From the NCBI RefSeq assembly GCF_025149915.1, contig NZ_CP102278.1, forward strand, positions 434,001-498,000: DNA of 64,000 nucleotides. The letters are read 5' to 3'. Position numbers and translations under genes: made by a program. The notes below the pieces were generated by a model. That model had not been told where the DNA came from. It did not search any database and saw only the letters and a program-made list of their open reading frames with translations. The number at the start of each line of letters is the position of its first letter. Position 1 is the first letter of the stretch. Positions 1-8,877 of the stretch are shown in pieces. This stretch comes from Coprococcus eutactus (lineage in GTDB: Bacteria > Bacillota > Clostridia > Lachnospirales > Lachnospiraceae).

Positions 1-1
1 G

Positions 2-745
2 CTTGTGAGGAGGCTCATCAACATAGCAGATGAGTCAACAAAGGATGAGATAGAGAGACTTATTGCTGGTGAGACTATAGAGAAAGCTATTCGTTTGGAA
101 CTGACATATGATGAGATTGACAACAGCATTGACAATATATGGAGTGTTCTGTTTACAACCGGATATCTCACGAATGCGGGAGAGATAGAGCTTCCGGGAG
201 GAGGTGGATATGGTTACAGACTTGTAATTCCAAATAAGGAAGTCAGACAGGTGTTTGTATCTCAGATACAGGAATGGTTCAGGCAGACCGTGACTTATGA
301 TGATGGATCTGTACAGGATCTGTGCGAAGCTTTCATGGCTGGTGATGCCGATAAGATCCAGAGTAATCTAAATATGATACTGATAAAGACAATAAGTGTT
401 TTGGATACAAAGGCTCGTGATGACCAGAAAGAGAATTTCTATCATGGACTTTTACTTGGGCTGCTTAGAAGTAAGCCTGATTGGAGAATAAAATCCAACA
501 GAGAATCTGGAGATGGATTCAGCGATATAAGTATAGAACCAACAATCCCTGAAAAGGGAATTGTAGTTGAAGTCAAATATTCAAATACAATAAGCGGACT
601 TGATGATGCCTGTGGTAAGGCGATGAAGCAGATCAGAGATCGCAGGTATGATGAAGCGCTGCGTGAGGATGGAAGAGAGGATATCATTGCTTACGGAATT
701 GCTTTTTGCAGAAAGAGATGTAAGGTTGTGTGCGAGAAAATGTAA
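2..745 (+). CDS. PD-(D/E)XK nuclease-family protein, C-terminal part (partial at window edge)
   Basis: The frame is open to the left edge, so this is the C-terminal part of a longer gene; the GTG at 5 need not be a start. The last ~90 residues show a nuclease-like core: an Asp in GFSDISIEP followed by VVVEVKYS-like E-x-K, which is the D...ExK arrangement of PD-(D/E)XK folds. Upstream is a mostly helical region (DDQKENFYHGLLLGLL). This combination is typical of the C-terminus of the common 'AAA-ATPase-like / DUF1703' proteins of gut Firmicutes and Bacteroidetes, whose N-terminal ATPase domain would lie outside the window. The biological role of that family is not established. A strong terminator follows, so it is transcriptionally separate from the sulfur genes downstream. 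Confidence 0.7.
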   Translation, partial: LVRRLINIADESTKDEIERLIAGETIEKAIRLELTYDEIDNSIDNIWSVLFTTGYLTNAGEIELPGGGGYGYRLVIPNKEVRQVFVSQIQEWFRQTVTYDDGSVQDLCEAFMAGDADKIQSNLNMILIKTISVLDTKARDDQKENFYHGLLLGLLRSKPDWRIKSNRESGDGFSDISIEPTIPEKGIVVEVKYSNTISGLDDACGKAMKQIRDRRYDEALREDGREDIIAYGIAFCRKRCKVVCEKM

Positions 746-795
746 CGCTAACAAAGGCAGGTTGATGTAAATTAAAAAAGTATTTTATGTAAAAG

Positions 796-841
796 GGGGC
801 TGTGAAAAAACTCAATCGAGTTTTTTCACAGCCCCTTTTTT
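796..841 (+). terminator. Rho-independent terminator after the nuclease-family gene
   Basis: A perfect 18-bp inverted repeat (796-813 and 818-835) with a 4-nt AATC loop is followed by a run of six T. The stem starts GGGGCTGTG and carries its own A/T tract. It closes the upstream gene and insulates the promoter at 887. Confidence 0.92.
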
Positions 842-886
842 GTTTATTATCTAATATAATTACTGGAAAAATAAAAACACATAATC

Positions 887-919
887 CCTATTGACATAGT
901 AGGAAATAAGTTGTATACT
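887..919 (+). promoter_or_regulatory. Sigma-A promoter with overlapping CCTA-N9-TAGG operator candidate (P1)
   Basis: TTGACA at 891-896, a 17-nt spacer and TATACT at 914-919 form a near-consensus promoter. The -35 box is embedded in the dyad CCTA (887-890)-N9-TAGG (900-903). An almost identical block lies at 13932-13964 before metY, so both halves of the sulfur island share it. A repressor bound here would cover the -35. The Rrf2/CymR-like protein encoded at 27577 is the natural candidate, which is an inference. Confidence 0.8.
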
Positions 920-925
920 CCAACA

Positions 926-1071
926 TGTTGACAGATAATTACTACATATCAGATAGGATATATGTGGATTTATAGCGTAAGCTATAATGAAATTTATTGA
1001 ATGGAACGCTATTGGACGGGACGATGAAAGTTGGATGAGCGTTAGCTGAAAGTTAGACAGGAGGTGGACAC
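926..1071 (+). other. Structured 5' leader of the sulfate operon
   Basis: About 146 nt separate the predicted transcription start of P1 from the first start codon. Visible structure includes a perfect TATAGC-gtaa-GCTATA hairpin (971-986) and an AACGCT/AGCGTT pair (1005-1010 with 1038-1043). I could not match it to a SAM, T-box or other named riboswitch; no T-box signature was seen. Whether it regulates is unknown. Confidence 0.4.
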
Positions 1072-1695
1072 ATGCAACAGGTGTTGTGCTTTGGAGATTC
1101 CAATACATGGGGATACAATCCTGAGAATGGAGAGAGATTTCCCTGGGGGATCAGATGGACCAGTATATTGCAGCAGAAGCTGGCAGATAAAGAGATAAGG
1201 ATCATAGAGGAAGGCCTCTGTGGAAGAACAACAGTGTTCGAGGATCCACTGAGACAGGGAAGAAAGGGCGTGTCGCTGTTCCCAACTCTGCTGGAGACAC
1301 ACAAACCGGAGAATATAGTGATCATGCTTGGAACAAATGACTGTAAGACAGTGTTCTCGGCATCACCGGATGTTATAGGCAAGGGAATACGGAGACTGCT
1401 CATTCAGGCAAAGCAGTATTCAGCGGACAGCAGGATACTTCTCGTATCGCCGATACATTTGGGCGAGCAGGTGTGGAAGGATGAATTTGATCCTGAGTTC
1501 TCACCGGAATCCGTTGAGGTGTCAAGAAAACTCACAGATGTGTACAGGAAGATAGCCGATGAGTTCGGCGTGGAATTCCTGGCGGCATCATCCGTGGCGG
1601 ACAGCAGCGAGGCAGATCAGGAGCATATGAATCCTGAAGGTCACGCGGCACTGGCGGGAGCGATAGAGGAAAAGATTTATCAGATGGCCTGTTAA
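1072..1695 (+). CDS. SGNH/GDSL-type esterase or lipase
   Basis: A 207-residue SGNH hydrolase. Block I is CFGDSNTWG near the N-terminus (nucleophile Ser), block III is LGTNDCK (~residue 85), and the C-terminal block has Asp and His in EADQEHMNPEGH. The pattern and length match the arylesterase/acyltransferase subgroup (TAP/Ms-Act-like), which hydrolyses short acyl esters. A strong AGGAGGT RBS fixes the ATG at 1072. It is the first gene behind P1 and is followed by cysK after ~110 nt. A link to sulfur metabolism, for example O-acetyl ester turnover, is only a guess from position. No signal peptide is visible, so it is probably cytoplasmic. Confidence 0.85.
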   Translation: MQQVLCFGDSNTWGYNPENGERFPWGIRWTSILQQKLADKEIRIIEEGLCGRTTVFEDPLRQGRKGVSLFPTLLETHKPENIVIMLGTNDCKTVFSASPDVIGKGIRRLLIQAKQYSADSRILLVSPIHLGEQVWKDEFDPEFSPESVEVSRKLTDVYRKIADEFGVEFLAASSVADSSEADQEHMNPEGHAALAGAIEEKIYQMAC

Positions 1696-1803
1696 GAATT
1701 ATATAGAAAATAATGCACAGTATATAAAGATGGTTGAGAATCAAGAAATAATATAGAGACTTGAAAAAGTAAAAAAGAAAAGAAAAGAAAGGAAACAAGA
1801 ACC

Positions 1804-2736
1804 ATGGCAAAGATAGCATCACAGTTGACAGAACTTATAGGAAACACTCCACTTCTGGAGCTTACAAATTACGAGAAGGAGCTTGGACTTAAGGCGCACA
1901 TCGTTGCAAAGCTTGAGTACTTCAATCCACTTGGATCAGTGAAGGATCGTGTGGCAGCAGCCATGATCGAGCAGGGAATCAGGGATGGCCTCATCAATCA
2001 GGATACAGTCATCATCGAGCCTACATCAGGAAATACGGGAATCGGACTTGCATTTGTATCAGCGGCAAAGGGACTTCACCTGATACTCACCATGCCGGAC
2101 ACCATGAGCGTTGAGCGCAGAAAGATAGTGTCAGCTCTCGGCGCTGAGATTGTGTTAACACCTGGCAGAGAGGGAATGAAGGGAGCCATTGCCAAGGCAA
2201 ATGAGCTCAAGGAGCAGTACGGAAATGCGTTTATCCCACAGCAGTTTGAGAACAAGGCAAATCCTGCTATCCACAAGAAGACAACAGCAGAGGAGATCTG
2301 GAGAGATACAGACGGAAAGGTTGATGCATTTGTATCAGCAGTAGGAACAGGCGGAACAGCCACAGGAACAGGAAGCGGACTCAAGGAGCACAACCCGAAG
2401 GTTAAGCTGATTGCAGTTGAGCCTGCTGATTCACCGGTTCTCTCAGGTGGTGCACCCGGACCACACAAGATACAGGGAATCGGAGCCGGATTCATACCTG
2501 GAGTTATGGATCTGAGCATCGTGGACGAGATCATCAGGATCCAGAACGATGACGCATTTGACACAGCAAGAAAGATTGCAAAGACAGATGGTGTTCTGGT
2601 TGGAATATCCGCAGGTGCGGCACTCTATGCGGCAACTGAGCTTGCAAAGAGACCTGAGTACGAGGGCAAGACCATCGTGGTCCTCTTCCCTGACACAGGA
2701 GAGAGATACCTCTCAACATCACTGTTTAACCTGTAA
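1804..2736 (+). CDS. cysK: Cysteine synthase (O-acetylserine sulfhydrylase)
   Basis: Makes L-cysteine from O-acetylserine and sulfide. The 310-residue protein has the usual CysK length. The PLP-binding Lys is K47 in GSVKDR, the substrate loop TSGNTG is at 74-79, and the phosphate loop GTGGTATGTG is near residue 180. Start ATG 1804 follows an AGGAAA-type RBS. The stop is 13 nt before the sulfate-binding protein gene, so it heads the sulfate uptake and reduction genes and provides one of the two sinks (the other is MetY) for the sulfide they make. Confidence 0.95.
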   Translation: MAKIASQLTELIGNTPLLELTNYEKELGLKAHIVAKLEYFNPLGSVKDRVAAAMIEQGIRDGLINQDTVIIEPTSGNTGIGLAFVSAAKGLHLILTMPDTMSVERRKIVSALGAEIVLTPGREGMKGAIAKANELKEQYGNAFIPQQFENKANPAIHKKTTAEEIWRDTDGKVDAFVSAVGTGGTATGTGSGLKEHNPKVKLIAVEPADSPVLSGGAPGPHKIQGIGAGFIPGVMDLSIVDEIIRIQNDDAFDTARKIAKTDGVLVGISAGAALYAATELAKRPEYEGKTIVVLFPDTGERYLSTSLFNL

Positions 2737-2749
2737 TTAGGAGAAAAAT

Positions 2750-3760
2750 ATGAGACTTGGGAAAAGAGTATTGCTTCTGTCCATGGCGGCGGTGCTTGCG
2801 ATAGGCGCGGCCGGCTGTGGCGGTAAGAAGGACGATGTTATCACAATTACAAATGTTTCGTATGACCCAACGAGGGAGCTGTATGAGCGATACAATGACA
2901 TGTTCGAACAGTATTATAAGGAGCAGTACGGACAGGACATCAAGATCATCCAGTCTCATGGAGGCTCCGGCTCACAGGCGAGATCGGTTGTGGAGGGCTG
3001 TAATGCAGATGTTGTCACACTGGCACTTGAGCATGACATTGACCTCATATCGGAAAATGGTCTGATAGATAAGGGCTGGATAGATGAATTTGGCAAGGAT
3101 TCGGCGCCGTACACATCCACGATCGTCTTTCTGGTTAGAAAGGGAAATGACAAGAACATACAGGACTGGAACGATCTGGTGAAGGACGATGTGGAAGTCA
3201 TAACACCTGATCCGAAGAGCAGCGGTGGTGCCTGCTGGAATTTCCTTGCGGCTCTTGCTTATGCGAGGGAGACGTACAGTGATGAAAATGATATATGGCA
3301 GTTCATGAAGAAGCTTTATCAGAATGTGTCGGTCATGGATTCAGGAGCCAGAGGTTCAACCACCACATTTGTGGAGAATGGCAAGGGTGATGTGTTGATA
3401 GCCTGGGAGAATGAGGCGATAGCGACACTGAAGGAATATCCGGAGGATTACGAGATTATCAATCCATCCGTGAGTATACTTGCACAGCCAAGTGTGGCGG
3501 TTGTCGATGACAACGCAAAGCACAATGGAACAGAGGAGGTCAGCACAGAGTATCTGAAGTACCTGTACAGCGATGACGCTCAGAGGCTTGAGGCCGAGAG
3601 CGGATACCGTCCGACAAATGAGGAGATACTTGCAGAGTATTCGGATGTGTTTGATCTGAACATCAAGCTGTGGACCATCGATGATTTCGGAGACTGGGAC
3701 AAGGCTTATGAGGATTTCTTCGATGACGGAGCAAGGTTTGATGAAATTTACGATTATTAA
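2750..3760 (+). CDS. sbp: Sulfate/thiosulfate ABC transporter substrate-binding lipoprotein
   Basis: A 336-residue extracytoplasmic binding protein. The signal peptide is positively charged then hydrophobic, with a lipobox AAGC and the lipidated Cys at residue 23, so the protein is anchored to the outer face of the membrane. The mature part (TNVSYDPTRELYERYN, GSGSQARSVVEG, SGARGSTTTFVENGKGD) matches the Sbp/CysP family. It delivers sulfate to the CysT-CysW-CysA transporter encoded immediately downstream. Start ATG 2750 has a GGAG RBS 13 nt after cysK. Confidence 0.93.
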   Translation: MRLGKRVLLLSMAAVLAIGAAGCGGKKDDVITITNVSYDPTRELYERYNDMFEQYYKEQYGQDIKIIQSHGGSGSQARSVVEGCNADVVTLALEHDIDLISENGLIDKGWIDEFGKDSAPYTSTIVFLVRKGNDKNIQDWNDLVKDDVEVITPDPKSSGGACWNFLAALAYARETYSDENDIWQFMKKLYQNVSVMDSGARGSTTTFVENGKGDVLIAWENEAIATLKEYPEDYEIINPSVSILAQPSVAVVDDNAKHNGTEEVSTEYLKYLYSDDAQRLEAESGYRPTNEEILAEYSDVFDLNIKLWTIDDFGDWDKAYEDFFDDGARFDEIYDY

Positions 3761-3778
3761 AATGGATTGGAAAACGAG

Positions 3779-4648
3779 ATGGCAGCAGAGGAAAATGGCA
3801 AGAAGGACAAACTGAATAATGCAAAAAAGACCAGAGTTATCCCGGGATATCACCTGACACTTGGAATAGTCATTGCCATGCTGTCGCTGATAGTTCTGAT
3901 CCCTTTGGCATCGGTGCTGGTGTCATCGCTTAAGCTCTCGCCGAGTGAATTCTGGCATCTGCTTTTGAAGAAAAACGTGCTGAATGCATTCAAGACCAGC
4001 ATCGGCTGTTCGTTCATAGCGGCGGTAGTCAACACGGTGTTTGGTCTGATAATAGCGTGGACACTGGTAAAGTACGATTTCCCCGGCAAGAAGATACTGG
4101 ACGGATTCATAGAACTTCCATTCTGTCTGCCTACAGCAGTTGCCGGTATCACGCTGTCGAGACTGTACAGTGAGGACGGATTCCTTGGAAAGCCGCTTGC
4201 GGCTCTTGGAATAGATGTTGCATACACAAAGATCGGACTTACCATCGCACTTGTATTTGTGGGAATACCATTTGTCATAAGGGCGGTGCAGCCGATACTT
4301 GAGAAGATGGACAACCAGTACGAGGAGGCGGCCTACATGCTGGGCGCCACACCGAGAAGAATATTCTTCAAGGTCATACTTCCAGAGCTCAGACCGGCGC
4401 TGCTTACAGGATTTGGGTTGGCATTTGCCAGAGGGATCGGAGAGTACGGCAGTGTCATTTATATATCAGGCAACAGCGCAAAGGAGCAGACACAGGTCAT
4501 ATCATACGTGATCATGCAGAAGCTCAGCTACATAGACTATGCCAGCGCAACAGCGATAGCACTGGTGATGCTGGTAATATCATTTGTACTGTTATTTGCG
4601 ATCAACATAGTACAGTTAAAGCAGTCCAAGAGAACAAACCTATTATAG
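3779..4648 (+). CDS. cysT: Sulfate ABC transporter permease CysT
   Basis: About 289 residues with six hydrophobic segments and the permease coupling motif EEAAYMLGATPRRIFFKVILPEL that contacts CysA. It forms the membrane channel together with CysW. The frame can be read four codons further up from TTG at 3767, but ATG 3779, preceded by a purine-rich stretch, is the better start. The gene follows sbp by under 20 nt and is co-transcribed with it. Confidence 0.92.
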   Translation: MAAEENGKKDKLNNAKKTRVIPGYHLTLGIVIAMLSLIVLIPLASVLVSSLKLSPSEFWHLLLKKNVLNAFKTSIGCSFIAAVVNTVFGLIIAWTLVKYDFPGKKILDGFIELPFCLPTAVAGITLSRLYSEDGFLGKPLAALGIDVAYTKIGLTIALVFVGIPFVIRAVQPILEKMDNQYEEAAYMLGATPRRIFFKVILPELRPALLTGFGLAFARGIGEYGSVIYISGNSAKEQTQVISYVIMQKLSYIDYASATAIALVMLVISFVLLFAINIVQLKQSKRTNLL

Positions 4649-4665
4649 ATGAGGAGACACGGAAA

Positions 4666-5538
4666 ATGAGCGAACAGGAAAAGCTGCAGCGCGGCAAGCG
4701 CAGGACAAAGATAATACTGATAACCGTGACGGTGCTTTTTATAGTGCTCATGCTGGTAGTCCCACTTATATCGGTGATAACAAGTGCGCTGAAGGAGGGC
4801 TTTAAGTTCTATCTTCAGTCGATCACAACAGAGTATGTGATAAGTGCACTTGGTGTCACACTTATTGCCACTGTCATAGCTGTGGTGGTAAACACATTTT
4901 TCGGAATATGCGCGGCATGGCTGCTGACGAAGTTCTCATTCAAGGGCAAGCAAGTGCTGGCAACATTGATAGACATTCCGTTTTCCATATCACCGGTCAT
5001 TGTAGGACTTGCCTACCTCATGACATTTGGAAGACTCGGATGGACGTATCCGGCGATCAGATGGATCAATGATATGCTGGGGACAAACATCAGGATAACA
5101 TTTGCAGTTCCAGGCGTTGTGCTTGCTACCATATTCGTGACATTCCCATTTGTGTCGAGGGAGCTTATCCCGGTGCTGAACGCCCAGGGCAAGGATGAGG
5201 AGGAGGCAGCGGCGCTCATGGGGGCGAAGGGCTTCACGATATTTAGAAGGATAACACTTCCCCAGATGAAATGGGGACTCATATACGGAATCATCCTCTG
5301 TACCGCCAGAGCGCTAGGCGAGTTCGGTGCGGTAAATGCACTGTCCAAGACAAGGGGCGGGACATTTACACTTCCACTTGAGATCGATGCGCTGTACATG
5401 TCAGGAACGGAGGAATCCATCACGGCGGCATTTGCGGTATCGTCCATACTGGTGATCATAGCGGTCATCATATTGTTCCTGAGAAATCTGCTTGAGTACA
5501 GAGCGAAGAGGAAACGCGCTTATGAACGAAGTTCATAA
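4666..5538 (+). CDS. cysW: Sulfate ABC transporter permease CysW
   Basis: A 290-residue integral membrane permease with six predicted membrane segments and the cytoplasmic coupling loop EEEAAALMGAKGFTIFRRITLPQMKW. It pairs with CysT. Length and order (sbp-cysT-cysW-cysA) are those of the classical sulfate/thiosulfate importer. Start ATG 4666 is preceded by GGAGACACGG. After this gene there are ~155 nt of mostly GC-rich, partly palindromic sequence before cysA. Confidence 0.92.
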   Translation: MSEQEKLQRGKRRTKIILITVTVLFIVLMLVVPLISVITSALKEGFKFYLQSITTEYVISALGVTLIATVIAVVVNTFFGICAAWLLTKFSFKGKQVLATLIDIPFSISPVIVGLAYLMTFGRLGWTYPAIRWINDMLGTNIRITFAVPGVVLATIFVTFPFVSRELIPVLNAQGKDEEEAAALMGAKGFTIFRRITLPQMKWGLIYGIILCTARALGEFGAVNALSKTRGGTFTLPLEIDALYMSGTEESITAAFAVSSILVIIAVIILFLRNLLEYRAKRKRAYERSS

Positions 5539-5559
5539 CTCTCATGCGCGTGACGACTT

Positions 5560-5581
5560 GCCGCTGAGCGGAGGCGAGGGG
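5560..5581. repeat. GC-rich palindromic element between cysW and cysA
   Basis: The cysW-cysA spacer holds CCGCT-g-AGCGG (5561-5571) followed by GAGGCGAGGGG. Read on the minus strand it resembles the CCCCTCGCC-GCT-ACGCGG core of the repeats at 11465 and 13616-13830. It is probably a diverged, inverted member of that family. The remaining spacer shows nothing I recognise. Confidence 0.4.
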
Positions 5582-5693
5582 GCGATACCCGAGAAGGGCG
5601 AAGTGAGATAGTCTGCATATGGGATGGCTTGCAGGAGCTTCGAGAGATAGATCAGATGTGACAGAATAAGAAAACAATAAGGAGGCTGACGAC

Positions 5694-6755
5694 ATGTACG
5701 TCGAGATGAAAAATATATATAAGAAATATGGAGACTTCCTGGCGTCCAACAATGTCAGCTTCGGTGTGGAGAAGGGTAAGCTGGTGGCGCTTCTGGGACC
5801 GTCGGGAAGCGGAAAGACGACACTTCTCCGAATGATAGCCGGACTTGAAAATCCAAATTCCGGTGACATATACATAGACGGCAGGCGTGTAAATGATATA
5901 CCGGCTGCGAAGAGAGGAATCGGATTCGTATTTCAGAATTACGCATTGTTCCGTTATATGACGGTATTTGACAATGTGGCATTCGGACTGGAACTTATGA
6001 AGGTTCCTAAGAAAGAGATCAAGAAGAGAGTCATGGAGCTACTGGAGCTGACGGGGCTTTCGGGGATGGAGAAGAGATATCCGAATCAGCTCTCAGGCGG
6101 ACAGAGGCAGAGAGTGGCATTTGCAAGAGCGCTGGCTCCGAATCCACAGGTGTTGCTGCTGGACGAGCCATTTGCCGCAATAGATGCAAAGGTCAGGACA
6201 GAGCTTAGGACATGGCTCAAGGAGATGGTTGAAAAGCTTGGCATAACGAGCATATTTGTCACTCACGATCAGGACGAGGCTGTTGAGGTTGCGGATGAGA
6301 TCATCATCACCAACCACGGACAGATAGAGCAGATGGGATCACCGATGGAGATATACAAGACTCCATCTACACCGTTTGTGGCACAGTTCATCGGAAGGTC
6401 AACCGTTGTGGAGGACTACGAGAAGCTCAAGGGTTTTGACAGGGTGCCGGGAGCGGACAGAGCGGTCATCAGACCGGAGTTCGTCAAAATATCCAAGAGC
6501 GGCAGGCTGGATCAGTACCAGAGTGCGGCGGAGTCGGGGATAGTCAAGGATGTGCTGTTCCGCGGAAGCCATCTGGACGTCACGGTGGATGTCAACGGAG
6601 TGGAGATCGTCGCCGAGAGATCCATGGAGAAGGATGTCGTAAAGCCGGGGGAGCAGGTCCACGTTCTCATCTACAGGCTGTATGTATTTGATGAGAATCA
6701 GACATATCTGCTGGAGAACAAGGCAATGCAGGATAACGATGTATTCTACATCTAA
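5694..6755 (+). CDS. cysA: Sulfate ABC transporter ATP-binding protein CysA
   Basis: A 353-residue ABC ATPase that powers sulfate import. Walker A GPSGSGKTT is at 35-43, Q-loop FVFQNYAL near 80, signature LSGGQRQR at 133-140, Walker B LLLDEP at 154-159 and the H-loop in VTHDQDEA. The C-terminal ~110 residues form a TOBE-like domain, as in other CysA proteins. A strong AAGGAGG RBS supports ATG 5694. It completes the transporter set and is followed by aprA after 25 nt. Confidence 0.93.
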   Translation: MYVEMKNIYKKYGDFLASNNVSFGVEKGKLVALLGPSGSGKTTLLRMIAGLENPNSGDIYIDGRRVNDIPAAKRGIGFVFQNYALFRYMTVFDNVAFGLELMKVPKKEIKKRVMELLELTGLSGMEKRYPNQLSGGQRQRVAFARALAPNPQVLLLDEPFAAIDAKVRTELRTWLKEMVEKLGITSIFVTHDQDEAVEVADEIIITNHGQIEQMGSPMEIYKTPSTPFVAQFIGRSTVVEDYEKLKGFDRVPGADRAVIRPEFVKISKSGRLDQYQSAAESGIVKDVLFRGSHLDVTVDVNGVEIVAERSMEKDVVKPGEQVHVLIYRLYVFDENQTYLLENKAMQDNDVFYI

Positions 6756-6780
6756 TTATAAAAGTGATTGGAGAGAAAAT

Positions 6781-8559
6781 ATGGGTATTGCAAACAGGAA
6801 AATACTTCATACGGACATTTTGATAATCGGTGGTGGTACGGCTGGCTGCTATGCAGCGCTGACTGTCAGAGAACATTCTGATTATTCCATCATCATCGCA
6901 GAGAAGGCAAACATAAAGAGAAGTGGATGTCTGGCGGCGGGTGTGAACGCCATCAACGCATACATAGTGAAGGGCAGGGAGCCTGAGGACTATGTGGACT
7001 ACTGCAGGAAAGACGCTGACGGGATCGTCAGAGAAGATCTTTTGCTTTCTATGTCACAGGGGCTGAACCGTGTAACAGACAAGCTGGAGAAGCTGGGGCT
7101 GGTTATCCTCAAGGATGAGAATGGAGAGTATGTTGCAAGGGGCAACAGAAATATCAAGATAAATGGCGAGAACATGAAGCCGCTGCTTGCAAAGGCGGTT
7201 GAGGAGCTTGACAGCTGTCAGATACTGAACAGAGTCAACATCACGGACTATATAGTTGAAAATAATCAGATCCTCGGGGCATTTGGATTCTCCATAGAGG
7301 ATAATACGGCCTACGAGATCAGAGCAAAGAAAGTGCTCTGTGCTACAGGCGGTGCGGCGGGACTTTACAGACCGAACAATCCGGGATTTTCGAGGCATAA
7401 GATGTGGTATCCGCCGTTCAACACCGGAGCGGGATATGCAATGGGAATAAATGCCGGAGCGGAGATGACTACATTTGAGATGAGATTTATAGCACTCAGA
7501 TGTAAGGACACCATAGCACCTACGGGAACCATAGCCCAGGGTGTGGGCGCAAAGCAGGTCAATTCACTCGGCGAGGTATACGAGAACAAATATGGACTCA
7601 CCACATCCCAGAGAGTGTACGGAACGGTGAGAGAGAATATAGAAGGCAGAGGTCCATGCTATCTGAGAACCGAGGGCATCACCCCAGAGCAGGATGACTC
7701 ACTGAAGAGGGCATACCTCAACATGGCTCCGAGCCAGACTCTCAAATGGCTTGAGTCCGGCAAGAATCCGAGTGAGCAGAATGTGGAGATAGAGGGCACA
7801 GAGCCTTATATAGTCGGCGGCCACACCGCAAGCGGTTACTGGGTGGACAACGACAGAGAGTCCACAATACGCGGGCTGTTCGCAGCCGGAGATGTGGCGG
7901 GCGGATGTCCACAGAAGTATGTGACCGGAGCGATGGTTGAGGGAGAGATAGCAGCCATTGCCATGGTAAAGCAGCTTGACGAGGGATACCTTGATCCTGA
8001 GCTTGACGAGGAGGCTGAATTTGACAGAAAGATAGAGGAGTACGACCATTTTCTCGACACTGACGAGAAGATGTTCACATATGAGGCGATAGAGGAGGCC
8101 ATGCAGAAGGTCATGGACAACTACGCCGGAGGAATATCCACCCACTACCAGTTCAACGTGAAACAGCTTGAGCTGGCAAAGGAGAAGATAGAGCAGCTCC
8201 AGAAGCTTGTATGGCACATAAGTGCCCACGACATGCACGAGCTCATGTTTGTGTATGAGGTGAAGGAGAGGCTCACAGTTGCACTCTCTGTAATCGCACA
8301 CCTGAAGGACAGGAAGGAGACGAGATGGCACAGCTTTGCTGAGAACCTGGACTACCCGGAGAAGAGCAAAGAATGGGAGATATTTGTCAACTCAAAGATG
8401 GTGGACGGCGAGCTTAAGATGATACATCGTGAGCTAGTTAATTTGTGCCAGGTTCCCGCAGGGAATATGGCATGCAGCGTCAGCCCCTCGCCGGAGGCGA
8501 CTTCAAATGGGCTGATGTTCCAAGGAAAGGGGGATGCATATGAGCATAGTGATAAATAA
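6781..8559 (+). CDS. aprA: Adenylylsulfate (APS) reductase alpha subunit
   Basis: A 592-residue flavoprotein of the fumarate-reductase/AprA type. The N-terminal FAD motif is IIGGGTAGC (residues ~15-23), followed by the family blocks RSGCLAAGVNAINAY and AAGDVAGGCPQKYVTGA. AprA-AprB reduces APS to sulfite and AMP, with electrons entering through the ferredoxin-like AprB downstream. ATG 6781, with GGAGAG before it, is chosen over an upstream in-frame ATG that would overlap cysA. With sulfate import, CysDN and CysK around it, the role is assimilatory; similar aprAB-cysDN sets are known in other Clostridia. The last ~30 residues are encoded by a dispersed palindromic repeat (8471-8520), so this tail is probably a recent addition. 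Confidence 0.88.
   Translation: MGIANRKILHTDILIIGGGTAGCYAALTVREHSDYSIIIAEKANIKRSGCLAAGVNAINAYIVKGREPEDYVDYCRKDADGIVREDLLLSMSQGLNRVTDKLEKLGLVILKDENGEYVARGNRNIKINGENMKPLLAKAVEELDSCQILNRVNITDYIVENNQILGAFGFSIEDNTAYEIRAKKVLCATGGAAGLYRPNNPGFSRHKMWYPPFNTGAGYAMGINAGAEMTTFEMRFIALRCKDTIAPTGTIAQGVGAKQVNSLGEVYENKYGLTTSQRVYGTVRENIEGRGPCYLRTEGITPEQDDSLKRAYLNMAPSQTLKWLESGKNPSEQNVEIEGTEPYIVGGHTASGYWVDNDRESTIRGLFAAGDVAGGCPQKYVTGAMVEGEIAAIAMVKQLDEGYLDPELDEEAEFDRKIEEYDHFLDTDEKMFTYEAIEEAMQKVMDNYAGGISTHYQFNVKQLELAKEKIEQLQKLVWHISAHDMHELMFVYEVKERLTVALSVIAHLKDRKETRWHSFAENLDYPEKSKEWEIFVNSKMVDGELKMIHRELVNLCQVPAGNMACSVSPSPEATSNGLMFQGKGDAYEHSDK
8471..8520 (+). repeat. REP-like palindromic repeat (family A, copy 1) inside the aprA 3' end
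   Basis: A 50-nt element with arms CGTCAGCCC and GGGCTGATG and an inner CTCGCC/GGCGA stem. It matches 26305-26353 at about 44 of 50 positions. Copy 2 is intergenic, but this copy is in frame inside aprA and encodes most of its last ~30 residues. It ends just before the RBS of aprB. Confidence 0.8.
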
Positions 8560-8854
8560 AGAGCTTTGCAAAAACTGCGGCAAATGTGCAAATGTCTGCC
8601 CGGGTTCCCTCATAAAGAGAGATGAGGATGGACAGATATTCATGAAATACCCTAAGGATTGCTGGGGGTGCTCATCCTGTATCAAGGAGTGTGCATTTGA
8701 CGCCATCTCATTATATCTCGGAGCTGACATCGGCGGAATGGGAAGCCAGATGTCGGTGGAGAACAAAGGAGATCTGCTTCTGTGGAATATCCGAAAGATG
8801 GATGGAACCACAGACCAGATAGTGATAGACAAGAAGGAAGCTAATAAATATTAA
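8540..8854 (+). CDS. aprB: APS reductase beta subunit, 2x[4Fe-4S] ferredoxin-like
   Basis: About 104 residues. Two ferredoxin cluster motifs are clear: [11 protein letters not shown] and [11 protein letters not shown]. It passes electrons to the FAD of AprA, with which it forms the APS reductase dimer. It is shorter than dissimilatory AprB proteins, which carry a longer C-terminal tail. The gene overlaps the end of aprA by ~20 nt, implying translational coupling. ATG 8540 has better spacing from the AAGGAAAGGGGG RBS than the in-frame ATG at 8534. Confidence 0.88.
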   Translation: MSIVINKELCKNCGKCANVCPGSLIKRDEDGQIFMKYPKDCWGCSSCIKECAFDAISLYLGADIGGMGSQMSVENKGDLLLWNIRKMDGTTDQIVIDKKEANKY

Positions 8855-8877
8855 AAAGAAGAAAGGTTGGTATAGAT

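Noticed and set aside
926..1071. SAM riboswitch or Cys T-box in the sulfate operon leader
   Set aside because: No T-box signature and no S-box core were found; only generic hairpins are visible.
3767..3778. TTG as start of cysT
   Set aside because: ATG 3779 in the same frame has better context; the TTG is only 7 nt after the sbp stop and has no RBS at the right distance.
6682..6780. Upstream ATG for aprA inside cysA
   Set aside because: It would overlap cysA by 74 nt and add residues unlike the AprA family; ATG 6781 has a GGAGAG RBS and starts right before the FAD motif.
7699..8331. Minus-strand frame of ~210 codons inside aprA
   Set aside because: Antisense to strongly conserved AprA sequence; Leu/His-rich composition typical of shadow frames.
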